Shown piece by piece: positions 1 to 8,709 of a stretch of DNA of 37,433 nt. The notes below the pieces were generated by a model that saw only the letters and a list, made by a program, of their open reading frames with translations, ran no database searches and had not been told where the DNA came from. The DNA is from Aquirhabdus sp. (lineage in GTDB: Bacteria > Pseudomonadota > Gammaproteobacteria > Pseudomonadales > Moraxellaceae), in the NCBI GenBank assembly GCA_030149815.1, contig JASLHI010000037.1:1-37433 (forward strand), in the 5' to 3' direction. The translations under genes were made by a program, and so were the position numbers. Each line of letters starts with the position of its first letter. The stretch's first letter is position 1.

Positions 1-283
1 TTTGCATTTAAATAGTCGCAAACGACGAAACCTACGCTCTCGCAGCCTAAGGGCTGAGAGTCGCCCGCTACCGAATGTCTGTGGTTGGTAGCCGCGACAG
101 AAGCGCACGCACACAGAACCGCATGTTGTAATGTCTCGGGACAACGTGTCAAATCAAGAGAATCGCCAATATCTCCCTGTCTGTCGGGTCGATTGCGGTT
201 AAAACCAATAGACAAGTACTAAACATGTAGATTCACGAGCGTAGTACTGGCGGACGCGGGTTCAACTCCCGCCATCTCCACCA
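1..283 (+). ncRNA. ssrA: tmRNA (transfer-messenger RNA), 3' part; 5' end lies outside the window
   Basis: tmRNA rescues ribosomes stalled on broken mRNAs: it enters as alanyl-tRNA and then templates a degradation tag. The tag frame is visible at 18-50 (resume codon GCA, stop TAA) and encodes ANDETYALAA, which differs from the E. coli tag ANDENYALAA at one position. The 3' end has a T-arm-like segment (GCGGGTTCAACTCCCGC, 256-272) and an encoded CCA ending at 283. The upstream tRNA-like half, pseudoknot 1 and the promoter are cut off by the window edge. The Thr in the tag fits Moraxellaceae, but that is from memory of the family, not a search. Confidence 0.95.
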
Positions 284-324
284 TATCCTTAAATTCATAT
301 GCCGCGATACGCTGGAATATGATT

Positions 325-361
325 AAAAAAAGCCTAAACTTCAATAGTTTGGGCTTTTTTT
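325..361 (+). terminator. Rho-independent terminator of tmRNA
   Basis: Stem AGCCTAAAC (331-339) pairs with GTTTGGGCT (348-356) with one G-U pair, followed by a run of seven T. The stem is also preceded by an A run, so it could work in both directions. Confidence 0.8.
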
Positions 362-406
362 ATGCCGATGTATACCTATGTTTGCCGACATACACTAGGG
401 TGGATT

Positions 407-456
407 GTGTACACCAGCTTGTACATTGTAAGATTTATTGAATCCACGGTGTACAC
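407..456. repeat. Pair of GTGTACAC palindromes in inverted arrangement
   Basis: GTGTACACC (407-415) is the exact reverse complement of GGTGTACAC (448-456); each core, GTGTACAC, is itself palindromic. TGGATT (401-406) is also complementary to AATCCA (441-446). The pair lies in the non-coding gap between the tmRNA terminator and the 3' end of the convergent flavoprotein gene. The function is unknown; it could be a protein-binding site or a hairpin. Confidence 0.4.
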
Positions 457-505
457 GAAAGGTGCAAGGCCGTGAAATGAAAAAAATATTGAGAAACGCC
501 CTCTA

Positions 506-1738
506 TTATCCAAATAAAACTCGTCGCACACCTTTAATGCTAAAGAGATTTCCTGGATTGCTAGTTTCGCGTAGGATGCCACTCATGCGTGTACGTAGTT
601 TTGCATTTCGATTGGCAAACCAAATCACGATCTCTGCCAACCAAGGGTAGGCATGGATACGATTGGCTTTTTTATAAAGCTCATACTTGGGTTTCAGTGC
701 GAGTAATCCTGTTTCATAGCGCGCACGTATTTTGGCTTCATCTTCATTGGTAGGGGCGCTAATGATTGCATCTGCTGCAAGCAGTGCAGTTTCCATAGCC
801 TTGCCGATCCCTTCACCTGTACATGAATAGGTTGCCCCTGCGGCTTCACCGATCACCATAAGACCTGCGCGACTCCAGCGAGCGCCTTGTAGCGTACAGC
901 GCATCGGTGCGCCCTTGATATCACTAATGAGTTCTCCTTCTTGCAGCAAGGCTTTGGCTTGTGGATATTCAGCAACAAACGCATCAAAAATCTGGCGTAA
1001 GTTATTATCAGTTTTGCGTTTTCCTTTGCCATTATGCACGGTATAGCTGTCGATGGTGCAGACGCCGATATTGAATACACCATCGGGTTCTGGAAATATC
1101 CAACCATAACCGTGACGACAATGCACGCTACACACGAATTCCATTTCAGTAATGCGTCCAACCATGGTCGGTGCATGAACGTATGCACGGAGTGCCACAC
1201 CACTGGGTGTATGACGCTCACACATGTTAGCCGCTTGCAAGGCTTTAGGTGTTGCACCTGTTGCGAGTAATACCCAGTTGGCTCTGATCTCTATCTCGTC
1301 TTCGCCTTGTCGTAATACTGCGCCGATGACGCATCCGCTGTCATCTTCCAGCGCCTGTTCAAAACGGATTCCTCCAAAAAATTGTGTACCGCCAGCAATG
1401 GCATGTCTGACCAGCATTTCATCGAGAATACGGCGTGGCAAGACCGCAAGTTCGCCTTTGATATCGACATGTGCATGCCGACCAACGCAACGCACATAAT
1501 CGACGCGCTGCGCGCGCGTCATCACTGCATCGAGGATACCTAGTCTGGTTAATGCATTGTGCGCGTCAGGAATTAGACCATCACCGCAGATTTTATCGCG
1601 TCCAATCTGTTGCTGATCGATCATGACGACCTGCTTGCCTTGTTCCGCCAATAACCGTGCTGCTGCGCTGCCAGCAGGACCTGCACCGATGACGAGAATT
1701 TGAGTTTGTGAAGGTAAAGCGGTCATGCCATCGTCCAT
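506..1738 (-). CDS. FAD-dependent oxidoreductase, geranylgeranyl reductase family
   Basis: This is a flavoprotein of the geranylgeranyl reductase / NAD(P)-FAD-dependent oxidoreductase superfamily. An N-terminal Rossmann motif (VIGAGPAGSAA) for the FAD ADP moiety is followed by the family signature CGDGLIP, and the second FAD segment VIGEAAGATYSCTGEGIGKAM sits in the C-terminal half. Bacterial members reduce isoprenoid or other lipid-like double bonds; the substrate here cannot be told. The frame opens at 1816, but the first 26 residues look like non-coding sequence. ATG at 1738 or 1726 puts the dinucleotide motif at the usual distance from the N-terminus, and neither has a strong ribosome-binding site. 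It is transcribed toward the tmRNA terminator and appears monocistronic. Confidence 0.8.
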   Translation of the reverse strand: MDDGMTALPSQTQILVIGAGPAGSAAARLLAEQGKQVVMIDQQQIGRDKICGDGLIPDAHNALTRLGILDAVMTRAQRVDYVRCVGRHAHVDIKGELAVLPRRILDEMLVRHAIAGGTQFFGGIRFEQALEDDSGCVIGAVLRQGEDEIEIRANWVLLATGATPKALQAANMCERHTPSGVALRAYVHAPTMVGRITEMEFVCSVHCRHGYGWIFPEPDGVFNIGVCTIDSYTVHNGKGKRKTDNNLRQIFDAFVAEYPQAKALLQEGELISDIKGAPMRCTLQGARWSRAGLMVIGEAAGATYSCTGEGIGKAMETALLAADAIISAPTNEDEAKIRARYETGLLALKPKYELYKKANRIHAYPWLAEIVIWFANRNAKLRTRMSGILRETSNPGNLFSIKGVRRVLFG

Positions 1739-1975
1739 GGTTGAACCTGTTGGTAATGTTTGTGGGCTTGTCAGTATTTGCCGTAAACATAACAAATAGT
1801 AAGTTAAATGAATCATTACAGCATGATGATTTTGAAATTTAATGATTAAAGTGATTGCTGGTTCTCATATATGGCGAGTAGTTCCGCATTACTCCATAAA
1901 AATAAATGTTATTCTGTAAATATTACCAAGTAGGACAGAAATACTTATTTTTTGTAGCATATAAGGTCAAAGGAT

Positions 1976-4075
1976 ATGACATTACAAAATTGCATTCGCC
2001 AACTGATGTTGGGGACTCTGGTTTTATCTGTGGTAGGTTGTGGCGGCGGTGGATCTGAGACTAGCGTAGACTCAGGTGCTACTAATAACTCCTCTGTAAC
2101 AAACTCAGCGGGAAGTGTCATAGATTCATCTTCATCAACAGGTTCTACAGGTAGCTCAACGGGATCATCCTCGATAACGAATTCAGGCAATTCATCGAGT
2201 TCATCTTCAACCACGATTTCTACAGGAAGTTCAGCGGGTTTTTCATCGACAAGTTCAACCGGAAGTTCAACGAGTTCATCCTCGACAACCAGTTCGACAG
2301 GCGGCAGCTCAACAAGTTCATCATCGACGACAGCAATTCCTTTAGATATGGTGTCGTTGCAAATGGCACAAACTCATGTATTGCCTGCTGAGGGTTTACA
2401 GTGGACGTTGGCCAATGCCACTGAGTCGTTTCATGTGATTGCACGACGTGATGCACTGGCATTAGTCCAATTGCCGTATTCAGATGCGGTTCATCCTGTG
2501 ATAGAGGGCTGGTTGGGAACAACATTATTGGGAACAGTATCTTTATCTGCGCCTAGTGCTTTATTTGGAACAGAAGCACACGGTCCTCTTTATGCCCAGA
2601 ATCGTTATAGTGCATTGATTCCTGCAGCTTGGGTACAGCCTGGACTTTCTCTAGATGTTCGTGCCGATAATTACACTGTGGGTGCTAAAAAGTCTCCTAA
2701 TATTGGTGCTGATGTCGATATGACTTTGCGGGTGTTACCATTTGGATTGTTTGGCGCGAACTACCCATCCTCATCACTGGCGATTCCACAGACTGCTATC
2801 GATGAGATGTGGGCTAAATGGCCTGTGTCAACGTTGCATACAGCGACGCATGATATTGGCTTGATTCAGTGGAGTTCGATCGTTATTGGGCCTCGAAATA
2901 ACGGTGCTGCGTATGTGGTTCATTATAAAGATGAGCAGCACGATGGCTATGACGTGATGAGCAGTGTGCTCTCACTGCTGGGTGGGTTGCGCGATGCGAA
3001 CGGCGAAGGGAGTGCGCCAGTCCAATATTATGCGCCGTTATTAATGCGCAATACTAAGGGTGTTGATCAAGGACCAGGAGGGGGCTTGGGCGGAGGAAAT
3101 GTAGGTACGGGAGATACCGCATTTGCTGGCGTCTTTATCCATGAACAGGGGCATGCGTTTGGGTTGCCTCATCAGGGTGATGCCTATGGTCAAGGTAAGT
3201 ACCCTTATCAAAGCGGCAGTCTGAGTGGTTCGGTGTGGGGCTATGACAGCAAACGTCAGCAGTTTTTGCCTACGTTTATGCCATCTACTGCAAGTAATTA
3301 TAAAAACTGCGCTGCAACACATGTGATTGATAGTAGTGGACGTTGTGTTAAACAGGATCCAATGCAATCTGGTGCTGGTGATCAGGATCCGTCATATCGT
3401 TTTGATACTTTCTCTGACTATAGTACCGCCATGATGCAACGCTACTTTGAAGGCACTACATCACTGGATAGCAAGGGTAATGCGGTATATAGCGGTGGTA
3501 AAATTTTTCCTGATGCAAATTTTACCAGTGGCTATAAACGCTGGAATACATTGAGCAAAATATGGGTTAGGGTATCGACAGCAACGACAAGTGGTGGCAT
3601 CTGGGGACTAAATCAAGGATTGCCAATCACTACGAATACACCCGTCTATGCTATCGCAATGACCTATAGCAAAGCTGGAACGCCTGGAGTTTCTCAGATT
3701 TATCCACCTCTGGCCTATACTGGAAACCTACTTCATTATATTGATCCGACGCAGGCGTCTGATCGTATGAGCATTGTGCCAAATACGAGTCAATATTACT
3801 GGTATTGCCGTAATGGCGGCTGTGACTATACGGTACGAGTGCGCTATACCAATGGTGTCATTCGCCATGTCTTATTACAGAACGGCTTCCGTCCGTTCAA
3901 TCAGGCTAGTGGAACGCCTGCTGCAAGTACAACCGATCCGATCAGTTCTGATAGTTTCCGTACTTGGGTGATTCAAGTGCCTGCAGATTCAACGATTGCT
4001 GGCGTAGATTTGTTAGATACGCCGATGGTTTGGCAAGGTATGCCAGCTTCACCGACGGTGTTAGTGACGCGTTAA
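1976..4075 (+). CDS. M66 (StcE/TagA-like) zinc metalloprotease, predicted lipoprotein
   Basis: This 699-residue secreted protein begins with a lipoprotein signal (basic residues, hydrophobic core, lipobox VVGC with Cys22), followed by four Gly. Residues about 27-121 form a low-complexity linker almost entirely of Ser, Thr and Gly. The globular part contains the extended zinc motif HEQGHAFGLPH at 389-399: ligands His389, His393 and probably His399, with Glu390 catalytic. HExxHxxGxxH with this spacing is characteristic of M66 peptidases such as StcE, which cleave mucin-type glycoproteins and are type II secretion substrates. Whether this protein cleaves glycoproteins is inference. The start has AAGG nine bases upstream. 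The linker could hold the catalytic domain away from the membrane. Type II secretion genes lie elsewhere in this window. Confidence 0.8.
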   Translation: MTLQNCIRQLMLGTLVLSVVGCGGGGSETSVDSGATNNSSVTNSAGSVIDSSSSTGSTGSSTGSSSITNSGNSSSSSSTTISTGSSAGFSSTSSTGSSTSSSSTTSSTGGSSTSSSSTTAIPLDMVSLQMAQTHVLPAEGLQWTLANATESFHVIARRDALALVQLPYSDAVHPVIEGWLGTTLLGTVSLSAPSALFGTEAHGPLYAQNRYSALIPAAWVQPGLSLDVRADNYTVGAKKSPNIGADVDMTLRVLPFGLFGANYPSSSLAIPQTAIDEMWAKWPVSTLHTATHDIGLIQWSSIVIGPRNNGAAYVVHYKDEQHDGYDVMSSVLSLLGGLRDANGEGSAPVQYYAPLLMRNTKGVDQGPGGGLGGGNVGTGDTAFAGVFIHEQGHAFGLPHQGDAYGQGKYPYQSGSLSGSVWGYDSKRQQFLPTFMPSTASNYKNCAATHVIDSSGRCVKQDPMQSGAGDQDPSYRFDTFSDYSTAMMQRYFEGTTSLDSKGNAVYSGGKIFPDANFTSGYKRWNTLSKIWVRVSTATTSGGIWGLNQGLPITTNTPVYAIAMTYSKAGTPGVSQIYPPLAYTGNLLHYIDPTQASDRMSIVPNTSQYYWYCRNGGCDYTVRVRYTNGVIRHVLLQNGFRPFNQASGTPAASTTDPISSDSFRTWVIQVPADSTIAGVDLLDTPMVWQGMPASPTVLVTR
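2078..2338 (+). repeat. Ser/Thr-coding low-complexity repeat tract
   Basis: Imperfect short repeats built around AGTTCAAC, TCATC and GACAACC encode the Ser/Thr/Gly linker of the M66-like lipoprotein. Units such as STGSS and TSSSSTT recur many times. Such tracts can change length by slippage or recombination. Confidence 0.7.
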
Positions 4076-4417
4076 TCTGAGTATTTTTTTGGAGTCGGGT
4101 TCGGTGAATATACTGAATCTGGCTAAATATAAATAAACTTGTATTTGACCGCAGAATGAATGGAATCATTAAATAAGAGATTGCATGAATGTTTCTGATT
4201 TGGTAAAAATTAAAGCAAATGTGGATGACTCTAGAGGTGCGTAAAGTGGAGTTGCTCAAAGAGATCGGTGAACAAGTCTGGATTAAATTGCGGAGTTGGG
4301 CATCTGTCATTGCGCATAACGAGCGAGATTTTTTAGATTTTATTTTGGCTGGTATTGCTGCCTTAGTGACTTGTGTATTGATCTATTATTTTTCTTGAGT
4401 TTTTTAGTTATACATCT
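4076..4417. other. Gap between convergent M66 protease and histidine kinase genes
   Basis: This 342-base stretch has no long gene. It contains a 59-codon reading frame with a membrane segment (4219-4398, listed separately) and an overlapping 19-codon frame (4185-4244) in another phase. No clear terminator for the protease was found; the sequence just after the stop is AT-rich with only weak dyads. Confidence 0.5.
4219..4398 (+). CDS. Possible small single-span membrane protein (59 aa)
   Basis: The frame starts ATG at 4219 (second ATG at 4225) and ends TGA at 4398, converging on the histidine kinase gene. The product has a charged amphipathic first half (EVRKVELLKEIGEQ) and a hydrophobic C-terminal segment from about residue 41 to the end (ILAGIAALVTCVLIYYF), a plausible tail anchor. 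The layout superficially resembles DUF883/ElaB-type ribosome-associated membrane proteins, which have a charged helix and a C-terminal membrane anchor, but the match is too weak to assign. No good Shine-Dalgarno sequence is seen. It may be a real small gene or a chance frame. Confidence 0.4.
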   Translation: MWMTLEVRKVELLKEIGEQVWIKLRSWASVIAHNERDFLDFILAGIAALVTCVLIYYFS

Positions 4418-5782
4418 TCATCCAATCACAATAATTGCTTTTAATCCTGGATTGTTGTCCTCCAACTCCAGATGACCTCCATGCAGTTTTGCAACTGCTT
4501 CGACCAGTGTTAAGCCAAGACCAACGCCAGATGTATTGTGTGCTGCAGAGCCACGAAAAAAGCGTTCTGCGACTTTGGGCTTTTCTGCATCAGAAATTCC
4601 TGGACCAGTGTCTGCGATGGTGACGTGTACTTTGTCATTCTCACGTATAACTTCAACAGAGATAGAGTCACCTTGATCGACAAATTTCATTGCGTTATCA
4701 ATGAGATTTCCGATAGCTTGTGTGAGTAGAATTGGATCGCCATTGACGACAATGGGCTCAGTGGGCCTAAAGAGTAGAGAGATTCCTTTGAGTTCTGTTG
4801 CGGGCAGATAGAAATCGACCGCTTCAGCGACAACATTGTTGATATCCACTTGAATAAACCCCGAACGTCGCATTCCTGCGTCGATTTCGGCAAGTCGTAG
4901 TAAGGCATTAAATATCATAATGACTCGATCAACATCAGCAACTGCACCATCGATTTCGACAAAAGTTTGTTGAGGTGAGGGTTGTGTGAGTGCTAGCTCT
5001 TCTAGTCGTGTACGCAGTTCAGCTAAAGGTGTACGTAGGTCGTGCGCAATCGCATTTGATACATTACGAATTCCATGAACAAGTTGTTCAATTTGTTCAA
5101 GTAAATGATTGATCGTAATGGAGAGTGTATCTAATTCGTCACCTGAGGAATGCGTCGGTAAACGATGTCCGAGATCCCCTTTCATGATCGCGGAAACGGT
5201 ATAGTCGACTCCTTGAATCCGTGATAGGAGCGCTTTTCGTAGAATAAACCCACCGAGAATCCCGATGACGGATAGGATGACGCCTGCGCCTGCTAGACCA
5301 AACCAGAAACTATTTTCAACGGGGGCAAGGAGTGCGCGGTCTCGTCCGACGAGAAGATTATATCCATTAGGAAGTATAGTTCTGACAACGATGACTCGCG
5401 TTAAATGCCCTTTTAAGGGCATTGTGATCGTATAGAGCCCTGTTTTATTAGCAGTATTGATTGGCCAAACTGGGATGTTTCCTACAAGTGGATGTTTATT
5501 GGCATCGGTCAGAATGAGGACTTTTTCTCCAGCAATCTTCATATTCAGCCGTGTCTTAATCAAGTCGGCTAAGCCGTCAGGTCCATCTTGATCATAGACG
5601 CTAATTAAATGCTGCGTGTCTTCAATCAGTAGCTGGGTGCGCACATCTTCGATCGTGATCCGCCATGCATACCAAAGCGTTGCTGCAAAGAGTACGAGCG
5701 TGGCAATCCCGAGAATGACATAACCTGATGCGAGGAAGAATGCTGAAGGGCGTACCATTCTTCCTAAAATCGATCTATTCAT
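4418..5782 (-). CDS. Two-component sensor histidine kinase
   Basis: This is a membrane-bound sensor kinase of 454 residues. Transmembrane segments at about 17-40 and 160-182 enclose a periplasmic sensor of about 120 residues. A HAMP linker (about 183-236) follows, then a HisKA dimerisation domain with the phosphoacceptor His247 in AIAHDLRTPL. The ATPase domain has N box Asn363 (IDNAMKF), G1 DTGPGI (391-396), an F box (RFFRG) and G2 GVGLGL. It overlaps the upstream regulator gene by eight bases (ATGAATAG), so the two are translationally coupled and form one unit. The signal cannot be read from the sequence. The domain order is that of the EnvZ/QseC-type kinases paired with OmpR-family regulators. 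Confidence 0.92.
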   Translation of the reverse strand: MNRSILGRMVRPSAFFLASGYVILGIATLVLFAATLWYAWRITIEDVRTQLLIEDTQHLISVYDQDGPDGLADLIKTRLNMKIAGEKVLILTDANKHPLVGNIPVWPINTANKTGLYTITMPLKGHLTRVIVVRTILPNGYNLLVGRDRALLAPVENSFWFGLAGAGVILSVIGILGGFILRKALLSRIQGVDYTVSAIMKGDLGHRLPTHSSGDELDTLSITINHLLEQIEQLVHGIRNVSNAIAHDLRTPLAELRTRLEELALTQPSPQQTFVEIDGAVADVDRVIMIFNALLRLAEIDAGMRRSGFIQVDINNVVAEAVDFYLPATELKGISLLFRPTEPIVVNGDPILLTQAIGNLIDNAMKFVDQGDSISVEVIRENDKVHVTIADTGPGISDAEKPKVAERFFRGSAAHNTSGVGLGLTLVEAVAKLHGGHLELEDNNPGLKAIIVIG

Positions 5783-6455
5783 GGGCTGTCAACATATATC
5801 CAGCGTTACGAACAGTGCGAAGGAGTGGTCGGTCGAAGTCAGCATCAATGCGTTGTCTGAGTTTGCTGATGTGTACGTCGATGACGTTGGTTTGTGGATC
5901 GAAGTTATATTCCCAAACATTTTCAATCAGCATCGTGCGTGTGACGACTTGATTGGCGTGGCGCATCAGGTATTCAAGGAGTTTAAATTCACGAGGCTGT
6001 AATGACAGTGACTGCTGAGCGCGAGTGACTTTGCGCGTGAGCAAATCCATGTGTAGATCGCCAACAGCGAGGCTGGTTTCTTTTGGATTTTCCTGAGTTC
6101 TTCTGACGAGTGCATCCAGTCGTGCCAGCAACTCACCAAATGCAAAAGGCTTGGTTAAGTAGTCGTCGCCACCACTTTTGAGTCCATGAATGCGTTCATC
6201 CACAGTAGCCAGTGCGCTTAAAATCAGAACAGGCGTGCGTATGCCGGCTGCTCGCAATGTCCCGATAATCGCTAAACCATCGGCTTGATTGGGTAGCATC
6301 CGATCCATAACGATGACATCGTAAACTTGGTTGGTTGCGAGCTTTAGTCCGTCTGAACCATTATCTGCATGGTCGATCGTATGACCAGAATCGTGTAATC
6401 CTTTGATAATAAATCGGGAAACCCGTTCGTTATCTTCGACTAGCAATACTTTCAT
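5775..6455 (-). CDS. OmpR-family response regulator
   Basis: This 226-residue DNA-binding regulator is the partner of the overlapping histidine kinase. The receiver domain has the acidic pocket Glu7/Asp8, phosphoacceptor Asp51 (VIVMDRMLP), Ser80 and Lys102 in LTKPF. A winged-helix effector domain occupies about 125-223, with the typical LQPREFKLLEYLMRH and LRTVRNAGYML segments. The ATG at 6455 has AGG seven bases upstream. The order regulator-then-kinase with an overlap implies one transcript. The MdtD-like exporter lies 209 bases upstream on the same strand, so export and signalling may be linked, as in the E. coli mdtD-baeSR arrangement; that link is inference. Confidence 0.93.
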   Translation of the reverse strand: MKVLLVEDNERVSRFIIKGLHDSGHTIDHADNGSDGLKLATNQVYDVIVMDRMLPNQADGLAIIGTLRAAGIRTPVLILSALATVDERIHGLKSGGDDYLTKPFAFGELLARLDALVRRTQENPKETSLAVGDLHMDLLTRKVTRAQQSLSLQPREFKLLEYLMRHANQVVTRTMLIENVWEYNFDPQTNVIDVHISKLRQRIDADFDRPLLRTVRNAGYMLTAHE

Positions 6456-6664
6456 GAAAAAACCTCGAGCAATACTAGAGAAAATATCAGATAAGCGGCG
6501 TGGCTAATCCTTTCAGCGCATTTTAAGCCATGTTGATATTTTATGCGTAATGATTGCACTTTGTCCTCTAATCCTGAGCTGAAAACGATCCATTGTGGAC
6601 ATTTTGAATCTATCTAGGTTAAATCCTTGTGCATAAACTGTAATGCTAAAGTGTCTAAACGGAT

Positions 6665-8098
6665 TTATTCGACTAACCCAACATCGCGTTTTTCTTGGAC
6701 AGGTTCATCATGAGGGAGTTGCCAGAAAATCCAGGCGGCTGCGGACGTCATGAGACCCACGCAAATAAATGTCGAGTGAAACGCCTGTAATGCATGAGCA
6801 GTACTGCCAATAAATTCGCTAAAACCCGCCAATATTGCTGCTGCGCTTGCAACCCCCAGACTCATGGATAACATCATGATCATCGAGAGTAGGCTGTTGC
6901 CGCTACTGGCGAGTTTATCGTCAAGGTCTTTTAGCGACAATGTATTCATACAGGTGAATTGCAGTGAGTTAAAAAATCCAAACAATCCCATGTGTAAAAT
7001 TCGCAGCCACGGTGGTTCACTGGCATTCATTAAAGCAAAACTAGCAATACTGAATCCAACGAGAACTGTATTTACCACAAGAACCTGACGATAACCAAAA
7101 TGACGAACTAAAGGTGTCGTAAATTGTTTGGACAACATTGCCGCCAGCGCGACTGGAATCATCATCATGCCAGCCTCGGCAGGCGTGTGCCCTAAGCTGA
7201 CTTGCAATAACAGTGGCAGTAAAAACGGCATGCTGCCACTGCCAATCCGTGCAAAGAGATTACCTAAAACACCAATCCGATAACTCGGCACAGTAAACAG
7301 CTTGAGACTAAAGAGCGCCTGATCACCTCGGCGGACTGCATGCAGCCAATACGCGGTCAGCGTTGCAAAAGCAAAGACCAAAAGTACCATAATGATTGCA
7401 TGAGGCAGTCCCATTTCAGACAAACCATCGAGTGCAATCGATAAACCGACCATGCTGCTGGTCAAGAGTAAGTATCCCGTAGCATCAAATGAGATTTTTT
7501 CAGGATTTCGCAAGTCAGGCATATAGCGTAATGTTGCCGTTGCGCCAAGTATGCCAATAGGTAGATTAATCAGAAAAATCCAATGCCACGACGCGGCTTC
7601 GACTAACCAACCGCCCAAGGTTGGGCCAATCAGTGGACCGACTAAGCCAGGTACAGTGATAAAACTCATCGCAGGCAAGAACAAAGATCGGGGTAATGCA
7701 CGCAAGATGGCGAGCCGCCCAACAGGCAGTAGCATTGCACCGCCAATACCTTGTACAACACGTGAAATCACCAGTAGATTTAAACTGGGTGAACTTGCAC
7801 ACAGCACTGAACCTAAAGTAAAAAACACGATAGCCATGAAGAATATTTTGCGTGTTCCGATGCGGTCAGCTAACCAGCCACTCGCAGGAATAATGATCGC
7901 CATTGTCAGCATATAGGCGATTACAACCGATTGCATGCGCAGCGGACTTTCACCCAGACTGCGAGCCATGGCCGGCAGTGCAGTATTGACGATCGTGGAA
8001 TCCAAAGCCTGCATAAAGAAACCCATCGCAACCAACCAAAGCAGTGGTTTATAGTGGGGATGAGTGTCTGAAGGAGGATTGTTATGCATAGTTGCCAT
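6665..8098 (-). CDS. mdtD: MFS multidrug exporter, DHA2 family, MdtD-like
   Basis: This is a 14-helix-type major facilitator of about 477 residues that would export drugs or metabolites across the inner membrane by proton antiport. The N-terminal region closely follows the MdtD family as I know it from E. coli (FFMQALDSTIVNTALPAMA, SLGESPL, PASGWLADRIGTRKIFF, GGAMLLPVGRL). The DHA2 motif C region (GPLIGPTLGGWLVE) and a conserved late segment (TLKDLDDKLASSGNSLLSM) are also present. The frame can be extended to a TTG at 8125, but ATG 8098 (or 8089) gives an N-terminus of family length. In E. coli mdtD sits in mdtABCD-baeSR; here no RND pump genes are seen but a two-component pair lies downstream. 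The MdtD assignment is good, the substrate unknown. Confidence 0.85.
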   Translation of the reverse strand: MATMHNNPPSDTHPHYKPLLWLVAMGFFMQALDSTIVNTALPAMARSLGESPLRMQSVVIAYMLTMAIIIPASGWLADRIGTRKIFFMAIVFFTLGSVLCASSPSLNLLVISRVVQGIGGAMLLPVGRLAILRALPRSLFLPAMSFITVPGLVGPLIGPTLGGWLVEAASWHWIFLINLPIGILGATATLRYMPDLRNPEKISFDATGYLLLTSSMVGLSIALDGLSEMGLPHAIIMVLLVFAFATLTAYWLHAVRRGDQALFSLKLFTVPSYRIGVLGNLFARIGSGSMPFLLPLLLQVSLGHTPAEAGMMMIPVALAAMLSKQFTTPLVRHFGYRQVLVVNTVLVGFSIASFALMNASEPPWLRILHMGLFGFFNSLQFTCMNTLSLKDLDDKLASSGNSLLSMIMMLSMSLGVASAAAILAGFSEFIGSTAHALQAFHSTFICVGLMTSAAAWIFWQLPHDEPVQEKRDVGLVE

Positions 8099-8375
8099 GA
8101 CCGTATGGTGCTTCTTTGATGTCAAAGAGTTCTAAGACACAATGATTATGTCATTATTTTGATCGTGAATTGTGAGTGTGGTTTTATGAAATTAAGTTAA
8201 TACGAAGGTGCGGGTAATCAAAAATATCAAAAAAAGAAACATGAACATTAATTAATCTAATTAATCGCTATAAATGTAAAAATCAATAGTTGTATTTTGT
8301 GTTTGTATGGTAAAATCGTAACCGATGTGATTGTGTATATTTTTTCAAATTCCCATCGTGTGCATGGAGAGTTTT

Positions 8376-8555
8376 ATGTCCAGTGATAATAAGAACCAAT
8401 TAGAATCAATAGAATCGGGTGTTACAGATTTGGACGACAATCAAAACTATAACTACATCGATATGACTAAAGCACTTATATTTAGTCTAACGGTGATTGC
8501 GCTAGGTCTCGTGATCGTCCTTGCTGAAATTTGGGTTTCATCCTCTACTCAGTAA
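8376..8555 (+). CDS. Small single-span membrane protein of unknown function (59 aa)
   Basis: The product has an acidic N-terminal half (ESIESGVTDLDDNQN) and one predicted membrane helix at about 31-54 (TKALIFSLTVIALGLVIVLAEIWV). ATG 8376 is chosen because GGAGAG lies four to five bases upstream; a longer frame from TTG 8331 or ATG 8364 lacks such a site. I do not recognise the family. It lies between the divergent exporter and the unknown gene pair downstream. Confidence 0.6.
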   Translation: MSSDNKNQLESIESGVTDLDDNQNYNYIDMTKALIFSLTVIALGLVIVLAEIWVSSSTQ

Positions 8556-8571
8556 TCGTTTTTGTTGACCG

Positions 8572-8590
8572 TCGATGACTTGTTCATCGA
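8572..8590 (+). other. Perfect 7-bp hairpin after small membrane ORF
   Basis: TCGATGA (8572-8578) pairs exactly with TCATCGA (8584-8590) around a five-base loop. No T run follows, so it is not a standard intrinsic terminator. It could protect the 3' end of the small ORF transcript or be incidental. Confidence 0.35.
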
Positions 8591-8709
8591 TGGGATTACA
8601 GTCTGTACAAAATGCTGGCATACTCAAGTGACTGATTGCTATTTTTGAGTTTCGATGTTGCGCTCGAATCTTGAATTTGGTTTGAAGTTATTTTTAATGA
8701 GAGGTCATC

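Noticed and set aside
3942..4310. 122-aa minus-strand frame across the end of the M66 gene
   Set aside because: Overlaps the protease 3' end antisense and shows no domain or initiation signal.
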